The notes: generated by a model not told the origin, from the letters alone. A stretch of DNA of 61,676 bases from Acidimicrobiaceae bacterium (GCA_003133665.1 PKYK01000080.1:1-61676); one strand, 5' to 3'. Shown: positions 42,763 through 58,033, numbered from the stretch's first letter. Numbers and translations: made by a program.

Positions 42763-43745
42763 CCGATTCCATCCGCGGTAAGAACCTCCTCTCACTCAAT
42801 GGACTCTCGCGAGACGCCATCGTCGAAGTGCTCGACGCTGCGGAGTCGTTCGTCGAGGTCAACCAGCGAACGGTGAAGAAAGTGCCCGCGTTGAAGGGGC
42901 GCGTCGTGGCCTCGCTGTTCTTCGAGGAGTCCACCCGTACTCGACTCAGTTTCGAAACGGCCGCGAAGCGACTGAGCGCCGACGTCTTGTCCCTGGCCGT
43001 GGCCTCGAGCAGCGTGAAGAAGGGCGAGTCGCTCCGTGACACGATTTCGACTATCGACGCCCTCGGGATCGACGCCGTCGTCATGCGCCACCAATCCAGT
43101 GGCGCCGCTCTGCAGGTCAGTCGGTACGTACCGCACGTTCGCGTGATCAACGCCGGCGACGGTCTCCACCAGCATCCGACCCAAGGGCTGCTGGACGCCT
43201 TCACCGTTCGCCAGGTGCTCGCCGAGCGCAACGCGACGACCGGCCTGGAGTCGGGCAGCGAACTCTTCGAGGGCCTGCACGTACTGATCGTCGGCGACAT
43301 TCGCCACAGTCGGGTGGCGCGAAGCGACATCGCCGCCTACGTCGCCCTGGGTTGCGAGGTCCGCGTCGCCGCGCCGGGCACCCTGCTGCCGACCGACGTC
43401 GAGAACTGGCCGGTCACGGTGGTGAGCGACTTTGACGAGGCGCTGGAGTGGGCCGACGTGGTCGGCCTGTTGCGTCTGCAACGCGAGCGCGGCACGGGTT
43501 CGTTCGTTCCGAGCCTCGGCGAGTTCACCGCGACCTACGGGCTGACCCTCGAGCGCTCGAAGCATCTGCGCCCGTCGACCCTGATCATGCACCCCGGTCC
43601 GATGAACAGGGGAGTCGAGATCGATTCACGCGTCGCCGACCTGCCCGCGGCGGTCATCGAGCGCCAGGTCACCAACGGCGTGCCGATTCGAATGGCGGTC
43701 TTGTATCTGACGGTGGCCGGATCACAACAGGAGAGACAGTCATGA
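42759..43745 (+). CDS. pyrB: Aspartate carbamoyltransferase, catalytic subunit
   Basis: 328 aa. Carbamoyl-phosphate site S-T-R-T-R-L-S-F-E, G-D-G-L-H-Q-H-P-T-Q-G-L-L-D and H-P-G-P-M-N-R-G. TTG start inside the TTGA overlap, with GAGGAG upstream. No pyrI regulatory subunit follows, as expected in actinobacteria. ATGA overlap with pyrC. Confidence 0.96.
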   Translation: MTDSIRGKNLLSLNGLSRDAIVEVLDAAESFVEVNQRTVKKVPALKGRVVASLFFEESTRTRLSFETAAKRLSADVLSLAVASSSVKKGESLRDTISTIDALGIDAVVMRHQSSGAALQVSRYVPHVRVINAGDGLHQHPTQGLLDAFTVRQVLAERNATTGLESGSELFEGLHVLIVGDIRHSRVARSDIAAYVALGCEVRVAAPGTLLPTDVENWPVTVVSDFDEALEWADVVGLLRLQRERGTGSFVPSLGEFTATYGLTLERSKHLRPSTLIMHPGPMNRGVEIDSRVADLPAAVIERQVTNGVPIRMAVLYLTVAGSQQERQS

Positions 43746-45055
43746 GCGCATTCGTTCTTCGCCACGGACTCGTGATGGGAGAGGGTACCTCGGACTTGGG
43801 CGACCTCCTCGTCGTTGACGGACGGATTGCCGAGGTGGGGACCCGGGTGGACGCCCCGGCGGGCGCCCACGAGGTTGACGCGTCCGGCTGCTGGATCGGA
43901 CCGGGCTTCGTTGACCTGCACACGCACCTGCGCGAACCCGGTCACGAGGAGGCCGAGTCCATCGAGAGTGGAGCCCTCGCCGCCGCTGCCGGAGGATTTA
44001 CCGCGGTGGTGGCGATGCCCAACACGGAACCGGCCCTCGACAACGTGGCCCTCGTGTCCTACGTGCTCGATCGAGGGGACCGCACGGCGATCGACGTCGC
44101 CGTGGCCGGCGCCATCACGCAGGGTCGCCGGGGCGAGTTCCTGGCGCCCATGGCCGAGATAGCGGCACTCGGGGTGCGCCTCTTCACCGACGACGGCATC
44201 GGGGTCCAGGACCCGTCGCTCATGCGGCGCGCACTCACCTACGCCAAACCCCTGGGCGTGCGCCTCGCCCAACACTGCGAGGACGAGTCCCTGGCCGCCG
44301 GCGGCTCGATGAACGAAGGGGCGATCAGCAGTCGACTGGGCCTCGTCGGCCGTCCCGCCCTCGCCGAGGAGCTGATGGTGCTGCGCGACATCGAGTTGGT
44401 CCGTCTCACCGGCGGTGCAGTCCACTTCTTGCACCTCTCGACCGCACGTTCGGTCGCCATGGTGGTGGCCGCACGTCGCGAGGGCCTCGCGGTCACCTGC
44501 GAGGTGGCGCCGCACCACTTCACGCTGGACGAGACCGCCTGCGAGGGCTTCGACCCGCTCTTCAAGGTGCACCCGCCGCTGCGCACGGCAGATGACGTGG
44601 CGGCGCTTCGCGCAGCCCTGCGAGGCGGTCTCATCGACGCGGTGGCGACCGACCACGCGCCGCACGCCCCCGAGTTGAAGGACCTGCCCTTCGACGAGGC
44701 CCCGGCGGGCATGCTCGGACTCGAACACGCGGCCGCGCTCACCTACGAAGCGCTCGGCGCCGCTGACGCCGACCCCCAGACGTTCTTCGACCTGCTGAGT
44801 CGCGGACCGGCGCGCGTGGCCCAACTTCGACCGAACGACGAGCGCCTTCGTCACAGTGGTCACGGCGGTGCGTTGCGCGTCGGCGACGACGCGAACCTGG
44901 TCGTCTTCGATCCGCAGGTTCGCTGGAACGCCCGACGCGATGCGCTGCACGGACGCTCGACCAATACCCCCTACGATGGGCGCGAACTGTTCGGCAAGGT
45001 CCGTGCCACGCTTGCGAAGGGACATCTCGTGGTTGATGAAGGGGAGTTGGTGTGA
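43742..45055 (+). CDS. pyrC: Dihydroorotase
   Basis: 437 aa from ATG 43742; a longer frame back to 43448 overlaps pyrB and is rejected. Zinc motif D-L-H-T-H-L-R-E-P-G and A-T-D-H-A-P-H are present, along with V-A-M-P-N-T-E-P. It cyclises carbamoyl-aspartate. GTGA overlap with carA. Confidence 0.96.
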   Translation: MSAFVLRHGLVMGEGTSDLGDLLVVDGRIAEVGTRVDAPAGAHEVDASGCWIGPGFVDLHTHLREPGHEEAESIESGALAAAAGGFTAVVAMPNTEPALDNVALVSYVLDRGDRTAIDVAVAGAITQGRRGEFLAPMAEIAALGVRLFTDDGIGVQDPSLMRRALTYAKPLGVRLAQHCEDESLAAGGSMNEGAISSRLGLVGRPALAEELMVLRDIELVRLTGGAVHFLHLSTARSVAMVVAARREGLAVTCEVAPHHFTLDETACEGFDPLFKVHPPLRTADDVAALRAALRGGLIDAVATDHAPHAPELKDLPFDEAPAGMLGLEHAAALTYEALGAADADPQTFFDLLSRGPARVAQLRPNDERLRHSGHGGALRVGDDANLVVFDPQVRWNARRDALHGRSTNTPYDGRELFGKVRATLAKGHLVVDEGELV

Positions 45056-46142
45056 CGCGCACACCCGCGACGCTCGTCTTGAACGACGGCACCTCCTTCG
45101 AGGGATTCGCCGCCGGACACCTACCCGACCGGGGCTTCACGACCGGCGAGTTCGTCTTCAACACGGCCCTCAGTGGCTACCAGGAGGTCATCACCGACCC
45201 CAGTTACGCCGGACAGATCGTCGCCTTCACCTATCCCCATATCGGCAACTACGGCGTCACCCCCCTCGATGACGAGGCGAAGCATCCGTGGTGCCGGGGC
45301 GTGGTCGTGCGGGATCTCTCCTCCGTTCCCTCCAACTGGCGCTCGGTGGGATCGCTCGAGGACTTCCTGCGCCACCACCGCATCGCGGCCATCGTCGGCA
45401 TCGACACCCGACGCCTGACGCGCCACCTGCGGTCCCACGGCGCCCTGCCCGGCGCATTCGGCCACGGCCCCCACCACACGGTGGTCGATGCCGCGCGGCG
45501 CGCCGTGGGCACTGACGGTCTGGACTTCGTCGCCACGGTGTCGACGCCCGATCCCTACACGCGCGGCGACGGCGACCTGCACGTCGTGGCCTTCGACTAC
45601 GGCATCAAGACCACGATGGTGGACCAATTAGCCCAGCGGTTCACGGTCACGGTCGTGCCGAGCCGGACGACGGCTGACGAGGTGCGCAGCCTGCGCCCCG
45701 ACGGTGTCTTCCTGTCCAACGGACCGGGTGACCCGGCGGCGCTGGGCGCCAACGTCAGGGTGCTCGGGCAGTTGCTCGGCTCCGTGCCGATCTTTGGGAT
45801 CTGCCTCGGCCACCAACTGCTCGCCGCGGCGCTCGGCGCCACCACGTACAAGCTGCCCTTCGGCCACCACGGGAGCAACCACCCCGTCCAGGACCTGGCG
45901 ACCGGAAGGATCGAGATCACGGCGCAGAACCACAACTACGCGGTGCGCGAGGGATCGCTGCATCGTGGCGTCGTGAGCCACGTCAACCTGAACGACGGGG
46001 TCATCGAGGGGATTGCGTCGGCCCCGGATCGCTGCTTCTCCGTGCAGTACCACCCCGAGGCCGGGCCGGGACCCCACGACGCGCGCTACCTCTTCGAACG
46101 ATTCGAGTCCCTGCTTCGCACCGGCGTCCTCGAGGCCCACTG

Positions 46143-46143
<1 letters not shown>
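45052..46143 (+). CDS. carA: Carbamoyl-phosphate synthase, small (glutaminase) chain
   Basis: 363 aa. N-terminal CPSase domain with [14 protein letters not shown]; class I amidotransferase with nucleophile in F-G-I-C-L-G-H-Q and His/Glu in [11 protein letters not shown]. Provides ammonia to CarB. In mycobacteria one gene intervenes between pyrC and carA; here there is none. Confidence 0.97.
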
Positions 46144-49432
<3,289 letters not shown>

Positions 49433-49436
<4 letters not shown>

Positions 49437-50347
49437 CCGGCCCTGACCTCACGGCCCGCGTCGGCACCGTCACCCTGCGCTCGCCGGTGCTGACCGCCGC
49501 GGGAACCTCCGGCCACGGTGACGAGCTGAGCGGCTACGGCGACCTCAGCGAACTCGGCGGGGTCGTGGTGAAGTCGCTGGCCGCCTTCGCCTGGGAGGGC
49601 AACCCCGCCCCGCGCGTCGCGTCGTCGGGCGATCACATGCTGAACGCCGTCGGCCTCGCCGGACCGGGGGTCGCCGCCTGGCGCTCGACGTACCTGGCGG
49701 CGCTCGAGAAGCGCGGCGCAACGGTGATCGGATCGATCTGGGGGCGCAACGTCGCCGAGTTCGCCGATGCGGCGCTGGCCATGCGCGGAGCCGGCATCGT
49801 CGCGCTGGAGGTGAACGCGAGCTGTCCGAACCTCGAGGACCGTTCATCGATCTTCGCCCACTCCGCCGCGGCGACCAGCGCGGTCGTGGCCGCGAGTCGC
49901 GCGGCGGAGGTTCCGCTGTGGGTCAAACTCAGTCCCAATACCCCCGACCTCGTCGCCATCGCCGCGGCCGCCCTGGAAGCCGGGGCAACTGCGCTGGTGT
50001 TGGTCAACACCGTGCTCGGCATGTCGATCGACATCGAGCATCGACGGGCGTCGCTCGGCAACGGCGGCGGTGGGGTGAGCGGCCCGGGGATACTCCCCAT
50101 CGCGCTTCGCGCGGTCTACGAATGCCGAGCGGCCTTTGGCTCCACCCCGATTATCGGCGTCGGCGGGGTGAGCAGCGGTGCGGACGCCATCGCCATGCTG
50201 ATGGCCGGCGCCAACGCGGTGGAGGTCGGGACCGCCACGTTCGCGAACCCCCGCGCGCCGTGGCTCGTGCAGGCCGGAATGGTGAAATGGCTGCGGCGTC
50301 ACGACGTCGCCTCAGTCAGCGAGATAGTGGGAGCGGCGCATGGTTGA
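49433..50347 (+). CDS. pyrD: Dihydroorotate dehydrogenase, class 1
   Basis: 304 aa from GTG 49433 (GTGA overlap with carB). Catalytic cysteine in [10 protein letters not shown] and FMN-site [12 protein letters not shown] class 1B type would need a PyrK partner for NAD; none is present in the window. Overlaps pyrF by 8 bases. Confidence 0.92.
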
Positions 50348-51176
50348 ATCCTTTGGGACGCGTTTGCAGGAACGAATCCGGGCGCTCGGGCCGTTGTGCG
50401 TCGGCGTTGATCCCAGTCGCCAACTGCTCGAAGCGTGGGGTCGGCCCGACTCGGTCGAGGGCCTGGAGTTCTGCTCGTTGGCGGTGCTCGAGGCGGTGCT
50501 CGGCACCGCGGCCGCGCTGAAACCCCAGGTTGCCTTCTTCGAGCGGTTCGGGTCGGCGGGCTACCGGGTGCTGGAACGACTCATGGCCGACGCCCGCGAC
50601 GCCGATATCTTGATCGTGGCCGACGCGAAGCGCGGCGACATTGAGAACTCGAACGCCGGTTACGCCGAAGCCTGGCTGCACGACCGGTCGCCCCTCGCGG
50701 CCGACGCCGTGACGCTCAGCCCGTACCTCGGGGTGGGTGCGCTCGCGCCGCTGCTCGCCATGGCGACCCAGACCGGGCGAGGGGTGTTCGTGCTCGCCGC
50801 GACGTCGAATGAGGACGGTCGAGCGATTCAGACCGCTCGCACGGACGACAACGAGCGCGTGGAGGAGTTGATCCTGCGCACGGTCGCCGAGATTAACCAG
50901 CGCGATGACGGACGCGGTTCGGTGGGCGTCGTTCTCGGGGCGACCCGGGACCGGCCCGCGTTCAACCTGTCGTCGTTGGGTGGCCCCTACCTGGTACCGG
51001 GCGTCGGCAGCCAGGGTGCGAGCGCGGACAACGTCGCGCGACTCTTCGACCGCTGCCCGCAGGGGACGGTCCTCGCGAGCGTCAGTCGAGCCATTCTCGA
51101 GGCCGGTCCCGAACGGTCCGCTCTTCGTGACGCCGCCCAACGCTGGCGCGACGATCTGAGCGCGGCCCTGCTCTGA
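50340..51176 (+). CDS. pyrF: Orotidine 5'-phosphate decarboxylase
   Basis: 278 aa, the longer type 2 form. Catalytic D-A-K-R-G-D-I-E-N-S and substrate-site G-V-D-P-S at the N-terminus; P-G-V-G-S-Q-G-A near the C-terminus. Last pyrimidine gene in the run; produces UMP, the effector of PyrR. Confidence 0.95.
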   Translation: MVESFGTRLQERIRALGPLCVGVDPSRQLLEAWGRPDSVEGLEFCSLAVLEAVLGTAAALKPQVAFFERFGSAGYRVLERLMADARDADILIVADAKRGDIENSNAGYAEAWLHDRSPLAADAVTLSPYLGVGALAPLLAMATQTGRGVFVLAATSNEDGRAIQTARTDDNERVEELILRTVAEINQRDDGRGSVGVVLGATRDRPAFNLSSLGGPYLVPGVGSQGASADNVARLFDRCPQGTVLASVSRAILEAGPERSALRDAAQRWRDDLSAALL

Positions 51177-51197
51177 ACGCGCGTCACCGGCGAGGAG

Positions 51198-51203
51198 TAT
51201 TCT
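51198..51203 (+). promoter_or_regulatory. Leaderless-type -10 box TATTCT
   Basis: Six nt (TTTCAC) before GTG of mihF. A GAGGAG at 51192-51197 is too far for a normal ribosome binding site. Suggests an internal promoter separating mihF from pyr control. Confidence 0.5.
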
Positions 51204-51209
51204 TTTCAC

Positions 51210-51530
51210 GTGGGCCCCACTCCGCCGTCACTATCCCAAGAGCAGCGCGTTCAGGCCTCGCGCCTTGCGGTCGCGAACCGTCGACGGCGAGCCGAAGTGA
51301 AGCGTCTCGTCAAATCGGGCGACCTCTCGTTGGAGGAGCTCTTCGAGCTCGCCAACCGAGAGGTGTGCGTTGCGCAGATGCGCGCGTACGATCTCATCAG
51401 CGCGTTGCCCGCCATTGGCGAAGTGAAGGCGGAGCGCATCATGACCCGGGCTTCGATCGCCAAGACCCGTCGAATTCGAGGACTCGGCCCGAAGCAGCGC
51501 GCAGAACTGTTTCGGGCCCTTGTCCGCTGA
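51210..51530 (+). CDS. mihF: Actinobacterial integration host factor
   Basis: 106-aa DNA-binding protein. Basic N-terminal part (A-N-R-R-R-R-A-E-V-K-R-L-V-K-S-G) and helix-hairpin-helix-type core L-P-A-I-G-E-V-K-A-E-R-I-M with I-R-G-L-G-P-K-Q-R are the mIHF pattern. It bends DNA and is essential in mycobacteria. GTG start. Next to gmk, as in mycobacteria. Confidence 0.93.
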   Translation: MGPTPPSLSQEQRVQASRLAVANRRRRAEVKRLVKSGDLSLEELFELANREVCVAQMRAYDLISALPAIGEVKAERIMTRASIAKTRRIRGLGPKQRAELFRALVR

Positions 51531-52095
51531 GCCCCTCGTTGCCGTACTGATTGGTCCGGGCGGGGTCGGCAAGGGCACGCTGGCCCAGCGGCTGGTGGCC
51601 GCGGATCCGCGTCTGTGGCTGAGCCGCAGCTGGACGACGCGTCCGAAACGCGCCACGGAAAAGGGCACGGAGTACGCCTTCGTCGACCGGCCGACCTTCG
51701 AGGCGGCGATCGACGACGATCGGTTCCTCGAGTGGGCCGAGTTCCACGGCAACCTCTACGGCACCCCGCTGCCGCAGGCGGGCAACGACGTCGACGTGCT
51801 GCTCGAGATCGAGGTGCAGGGCGCCGAACAGGTGCTGCGCCAGAATCCGGATGCCGTGGTCTTCCTGATCCTGCCGCCGTCGATGGGGCAGCTCGAGGAT
51901 CGTCTCCGAAAGCGGGGCGACAGCGTGGCTCACATCGAACAGCGACTGTCGAGCGCCCCCGCGGAACTGGCCAAAGGCCACGAATTGGCGAGCTTTGTGA
52001 TAGTGAACGACGATGTCGATCGGGCATCGGGCGAAATCCTCTCTATACTGGAAGAACTCCGCCGTCAGCGGCGCACCCCCTCGAAAAAGGACTGA
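51520..52095 (+). CDS. gmk: Guanylate kinase
   Basis: 191 aa. P-loop G-P-G-G-V-G-K-G-T, then S-R-S-W-T-T-R-P (GMP site) and E-W-A-E-F-H-G-N-L-Y-G-T-P. Converts GMP to GDP. The only sensible start is TTG 51520, inside the end of mihF (11-base overlap). Confidence 0.93.
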   Translation: MSAEPLVAVLIGPGGVGKGTLAQRLVAADPRLWLSRSWTTRPKRATEKGTEYAFVDRPTFEAAIDDDRFLEWAEFHGNLYGTPLPQAGNDVDVLLEIEVQGAEQVLRQNPDAVVFLILPPSMGQLEDRLRKRGDSVAHIEQRLSSAPAELAKGHELASFVIVNDDVDRASGEILSILEELRRQRRTPSKKD

Positions 52096-52100
52096 TACCC

Positions 52101-52454
52101 ATGGCAGAACGCCCCACTCTCGTCGACCCACCCATTGAGAACCTTCTGGCGAAGGTCGGTGACTCCAAGTTCACCCTCGTGGCGGTCTCGGCCATCCGCG
52201 CCCGGGAGATCAACGAGTACTACAACGGCCTGGGTTCGGGCCACGGCGCCTTGATACCGCCGCAGGTCACGTCGATGTCGAACAAGTCGCTTTCGCTCGC
52301 GCTCGAAGAGCTCTACGAGGGCAAGCTCGAGTTCCATCGTCCCACCGCCGATGAGATCGAGGCTGAGCGCCTGCAGCTCGAGGCAATGGAGCAGGCCCGC
52401 CAGGACGCCAACAACGACCTGGACGCCTTCACCGATGCCCTCCGCGACGCCTGA
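52101..52454 (+). CDS. rpoZ: RNA polymerase omega subunit
   Basis: 117 aa from ATG 52101, 5 nt after gmk, AAAAAGGA upstream. P-P-I-E-N-L-L-A-K-V-G-D-S-K-F-T-L-V and A-R-E-I-N are the omega signature. Aids RNA polymerase assembly. Carries an acidic C-terminal extension. Overlaps coaBC by 20 bases. Confidence 0.93.
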   Translation: MAERPTLVDPPIENLLAKVGDSKFTLVAVSAIRAREINEYYNGLGSGHGALIPPQVTSMSNKSLSLALEELYEGKLEFHRPTADEIEAERLQLEAMEQARQDANNDLDAFTDALRDA

Positions 52455-53663
52455 TTCGTCGTCACCTCGCATTGTCCTAGGAGTTGCCGGCGGCATCGCC
52501 GCCTACAAGTCCGTTGAGCTCCTGCGCCGACTGTGCGACGCCGGGTACCACGTGGCGCCAGTACTGACGCCTGACGCGACCCGTTTCGTCGGTGCGCTGA
52601 CGTTCTCGGCGCTGGCCAGCGAACCGGCGCGCACCAGCCTCTACGGCGACCCGACCACGCCGATCCCACACACCTACCTCGGGCAGAACGCGAACCTCAT
52701 CGTGGTGGCCCCGGCCACGGCCCACCTGATCGCGCGCTACGCGATGGGGCTCAGTGATGATCTCCTGACGGCCACGCTGCTGGCCTCGCGCGCGCCGGTG
52801 CTGCTCTGTCCCGCGATGCACAGCGAGATGTGGGAGCAGCCCTCGGTCCAGGAGAACCTGGCGACGCTGCGGCGACGCGGCGTGCTGATTCTCGAACCCG
52901 AGTCGGGTCGACTGGCCGGCGGGGACGTCGGGCCCGGTCGACTGGCCGAGCCGGAGGTGATCTGCTCGATGGTCGACAAGATCGTCCGGGGGTACCGCGG
53001 ACCGTTGAGCGGACGCTGCGTCCTCATCACGGCCGGGGGAACCCGTGAGCCGATCGATCCGGTGCGCGTCATCACGAATCGGTCCTCGGGCCGCCAGGGC
53101 TACGCGCTCGCCGAGGTCGCGCATCGCCTCGGGGCGCACGTGACGCTGATCTCCACGGTCGACCTCGAACTCGCCCTGGACGTCGTGCGCGGCGTCGACG
53201 TCGTGCCGGTCGCTACCGCCGCGGAACTTCACGAGGCCACCATGGCGCGCGCCGGCGCGAGCGACGCGGTGATCATGGCCGCGGCCGTCGCGGACTTCAC
53301 GCTGCAGCCCGCTGGCCAGAAGATGAAGAAGGACGACGGCCTGCCCCAACTCACCTTCGTGCCGACCGCGGACATCGTGCACGACCTCGTGGCGAAGCGC
53401 CACGCCGGTCAGGTCATCGTCGGGTTCGCGGCGGAGTCGAACAACGTGGCCGAGAACGCGCTGGCCAAACTGCGCCGCAAGGGCGTCGACCTGCTCGTCG
53501 TCAACGACGTGAGCGCCCCGGGGGCCGGCTTTGAGCACCCGACCAACGAAGTGGTGCTGCTGGACCGCAATGAAACGGCGACCACCATCTCGCTGCGCTC
53601 GAAAGAAGCAATTTCCTTGGAGATCTTGACTAGGGTGGCTTCATTGTTATCGCAAGGAGCCCC

Positions 53664-53667
<4 letters not shown>
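52435..53667 (+). CDS. coaBC: Phosphopantothenoylcysteine decarboxylase / synthetase
   Basis: 410 aa bifunctional enzyme from ATG 52435. CoaC half: [28 protein letters not shown]. CoaB half: [21 protein letters not shown] and K-M-K-K. Two steps of coenzyme A synthesis from 4'-phosphopantothenate. Overlaps metK by 4 bases. Confidence 0.95.
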
Positions 53668-54862
<1,195 letters not shown>

Positions 54863-54863
<1 letters not shown>

Positions 54864-56575
54864 TGACCGCGACACGCGCGGTCCGCATCGTCACCGAGGT
54901 GGCCGCCGTCGATCGTCCCTTCGACTACGCCGTCACCGACGCCACGAGCCGCGTCGCGGTGGGCGACCGGGTGCGGATCGACTTCAATCATCGTTCGGTG
55001 CGCGGCTGGGTCGTCAGCGACGCCGAGCCCGGGCGCGATCTGAAGCCCCTCACCAAGTGGTTGGGCTACGGCCCGCCGGAAGAGTTGCTCGGCGTGATGC
55101 GCTGGGCCAGTGAACGCTGGTGCAGTCCGCTGTCGCGCTTTCTCATCTCGTCGTCACCGAAGCGGCTCATCACCGCGCTGCCGTCGCCACCACCTGCACT
55201 CGCCCTCTCGAGTGGCGTGCAACGCGGTGCCGTCACGTGCGAACCCGGCGTATGGCAGTTGGCTCCCACGACCGACCCGCTGGCCCTCGTGCTCGGCGCC
55301 TACGAGACCTGTCGCCAGCGCGAAGGGTCGCTGCTCGTCCTGGTGCCGACCGAGGCGTGGGCCCGTCGGCTGCGCGGACGGCTCGAACAGCGGGGCTGTT
55401 CCGTGGCGTCGGGCGAGGGTGAGTGGGACCGCATGCGCGCCGGGTGGCCGGTGATCGTCGGATCGCGCGGCGCGGCGCTCGCTCCGGCGCCTCGCGTCTC
55501 GGGCGCGGTCGTCATCGACGCCGACGACGAGGCCTACCGCTCCGAGGCGGCCCCGACGTGGGATGCGGTGACGATGCTGCGAGAGCGCTGCCGTCGCGAT
55601 GACGCGCCCCTGTGGTGCACGACGGTGATTCCGTCGCCGTCGCTGTTGGACGACGGAGGGTATTCGAAGGGGGTGGACCTGGCGGGGGGCTGGCCCCGCA
55701 TCGACGTGGTCGATCGCCGTCAGAGTGATCCGAGGGACGGGGCGCTGTCGCGCGAGGCCTTGGACGCGGCCCACCGCGCGCTCGCGCGCGACGAGCCGGT
55801 CGCGGTCGCCGTTGTCCTGCAGCGACTCGGCGCGGGCCGGCTCTTCGCGTGCCGGACGTGCGGAGAGCTGGCGCGCTGCAGCGAATGCGCGCAGGCCGAG
55901 GAAGAGGTGGACGGCCGGCTGGCCTGTCGCGATCGACACGAACTGCGGGCGAACTTCTGCCGGTCGTGTGGCGCCACCAACCTGAAGCGCGTGCGCGTCG
56001 GCGTCACGACCCTGGCGCGCGACGTGGCGGACCAACTGTCCCAGCCGGTCACCGAGATCACCTCCGGCTCGCAGTCCGAGGCGCCACTCGCCAGGGTGGT
56101 CGTGGGCACCGAGGCCATCTGGCAGCGGGTGCGGCGCTGCGCCGTCGTGATCTTCGTCGACTTCGACCAGTACCTGCTCGCCCCGCGTGAGTCGGCGCGC
56201 CGTGCGGCGATCGCGTCGGTGGGCAAGGCCGGCCGCCTGGTTGGTTCGCGCCGCGAGGCGAGGGGCGAGGTCGTGGTCCAGACCCGGCGCGGAGACGACC
56301 CCGTCGTGCTCTCGCTGGTCTCGGGCGATTTCGACCAGATCATCCACGACGACGTCGAGACGGCGAAGATCCTGGCGCTGCCCCCCTATGGGGCGGTCGC
56401 CGAGTTGACCGGCGATGCCGCGGGGGAGTTCGTCGACGGCCTGACCGACGCCGGCGTGACGGTGCATCCCTCACCGAACGGTTTCGTGGTTCGCGCGAAC
56501 GACGTGGCGACGCTCTGCACCGCGCTGCGCTCGTTGAGCCGACCGAGTGGGAAGCTCCGAATTGCGGTTGAGTAG
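54863..56575 (+). CDS. priA: PriA-like primosomal protein, helicase-degenerate
   Basis: 570 aa, well below the about 730 aa of E. coli PriA. The N-terminal 3'-end-binding domain (R-P-F-D-Y-A-V ... G-D-R-V-R-I-D-F) and the zinc-binding region with C-R-T-C, C-S-E-C and C-R-S-C are present. A Walker A G-x-G-K-T is absent and the DEAH box reads D-A-D-D-E-A-Y, so ATP-driven unwinding is unlikely. This is the recognised actinobacterial form. It probably recruits replication restart factors by structure alone. GTG overlaps the metK stop by one base. Confidence 0.88.
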
Positions 56576-56582
56576 CGGGCGG

Positions 56583-56588
56583 TAGCGT
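56583..56588 (+). promoter_or_regulatory. Leaderless-type -10 box TAGCGT
   Basis: Six nt (AGAAAC) before GTG of def; TTGCGG at 56562-56567 is a possible -35 (15-nt spacer). Confidence 0.5.
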
Positions 56589-56594
56589 AGAAAC

Positions 56595-57128
56595 GTGACT
56601 GTCATTCCCATCCGCGTCTACGGCGATCCTGTGTTGAATCAGGTGGCCACCGAGGTCGAGAACATCGACGGGCGTATCGCCGCACTGGCCGAGTCGATGA
56701 TCGAGACGATGTACGAGGCGCCGGGAGTGGGCCTGGCGGCCAATCAGATCGGGGTCCAGAAGCGGCTCTTCGTCTACGACAAGGGCGACGGACCGGTGGT
56801 CGTCGTGAACCCGGTGATCGTCGAGTCCGCGGGCGAGTGGACGTACGAGGAGGGCTGCCTCTCGGTGCCCGGCATGAGTTGGGAGATAACCCGGCCCAAC
56901 GAAGTCCATCTGGTTGGCTACGACATCGACGGCAACGAAATCAGCGTGGAGGCCGATGAGTTCGAGGGGCGGATCTTCCAACACGAGATGGATCACCTGA
57001 ACGGCGTGCTGCTGATCGAGCGACTGGACGGCGAACAGCGACGCGAGGCCAAGAAGCTGTTGCGTAGCCAGCGTGTGCAACTCGGCGTCAACGACCCCGA
57101 TGGTCTCGAACAGCTCCTGGGCGAGTAG
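56595..57128 (+). CDS. def: Peptide deformylase
   Basis: 177 aa. All three motifs are present: G-V-G-L-A-A-N-Q-I-G, E-G-C-L-S-V-P-G and H-E-M-D-H-L-N-G, whose Cys and two His hold the metal. Removes formyl groups from nascent proteins. GTG start, leaderless box upstream; directly abuts fmt. Confidence 0.96.
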   Translation: MTVIPIRVYGDPVLNQVATEVENIDGRIAALAESMIETMYEAPGVGLAANQIGVQKRLFVYDKGDGPVVVVNPVIVESAGEWTYEEGCLSVPGMSWEITRPNEVHLVGYDIDGNEISVEADEFEGRIFQHEMDHLNGVLLIERLDGEQRREAKKLLRSQRVQLGVNDPDGLEQLLGE

Positions 57129-58004
57129 ATGCGTCTCGCATTCCTGGGGACTCCCGACGCGGCCGTTCCCTCGCTGCGCGCACTGGTCACGGCCGGGCAC
57201 GACATTGCGATGGTGGTGACGCGCCCCGACCGGCGCCGTGGTCGCGGCGGCGAACTCACCCCCAGCCCGGTCAAGGTCGCCGCGACGGAGCTCGGCCTTC
57301 GCGTGGGGCACGGCCTGAGCGAGCTCGAGGGACTGGACGTCGAGCGCGGCGTCGTGGTGGCGTACGGAGCGCTGATCCCCGCGGCGGTGCTCGAGCGGCT
57401 GCCGATGCTGAACGTGCATTTCTCGTTGCTGCCCCGATGGCGGGGCGCGGCGCCGGTGGAGCGGGCGATACTCGCGGGCGACGAGGAGACCGGCGTCGCC
57501 GTCATGTCGCTCGAGGCCGAACTGGACACGGGACCGGTTCATCTGGAGCGGCGGGTCAGCGTCGATGGGAAGACGGCCAGTCAACTCACTGGCGAGCTCG
57601 CGACACTGGGCGCCGAGGCACTGGTGGAGGTCCTCGCGACGCCCGAGTTGTTGGACACCCCCCGCGTCCAACAAGGAGAGGCCACCTACGCGCGCAAGCT
57701 CACCAAGGAGACGTTCCATCTGGTGCCGTCGATGCCGCGAGAACTGTTGTTGCGCACGGTACGCCTCGAACGGGCCTTCACCTTCGTCAACGGCCGGCGC
57801 GTGCGGGTGCTTCGAGCGCACGCCGTCGAGGGTGCGCCGCACGAGCCGGGCTCGCTCGTGGCCGGCGCGGGCGGCGTCGCCCTGGTGGGCGCCGATGGTT
57901 CGATCGGCCTCGACCAAGTGCAGCCCGACGGCGGGCGGCCGATGACCGGCTGGTCCTGGTGGACGGGGGCCCGCCTCGATCACGACACGGTTCGATGGAC
58001 GTGA
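57129..58004 (+). CDS. fmt: Methionyl-tRNA formyltransferase
   Basis: 291 aa. F-L-G-T-P-D-A-A-V-P, N-V-H-F-S-L-L-P-R-W-R-G-A-A-P (10-formyl-THF site with catalytic Asn/His) and a C-terminal OB-like tRNA domain. Formylates initiator tRNA. No rsmB (fmu) gene follows, unlike in mycobacteria. Confidence 0.95.
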   Translation: MRLAFLGTPDAAVPSLRALVTAGHDIAMVVTRPDRRRGRGGELTPSPVKVAATELGLRVGHGLSELEGLDVERGVVVAYGALIPAAVLERLPMLNVHFSLLPRWRGAAPVERAILAGDEETGVAVMSLEAELDTGPVHLERRVSVDGKTASQLTGELATLGAEALVEVLATPELLDTPRVQQGEATYARKLTKETFHLVPSMPRELLLRTVRLERAFTFVNGRRVRVLRAHAVEGAPHEPGSLVAGAGGVALVGADGSIGLDQVQPDGGRPMTGWSWWTGARLDHDTVRWT

Positions 58005-58021
58005 GCGTTGAGCGCACCCTC

Positions 58022-58027
58022 TAGGCT
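58022..58027 (+). promoter_or_regulatory. Leaderless-type -10 box TAGGCT
   Basis: Six nt (GAAATC) before GTG of rpe. Confidence 0.5.
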
Positions 58028-58033
58028 GAAATC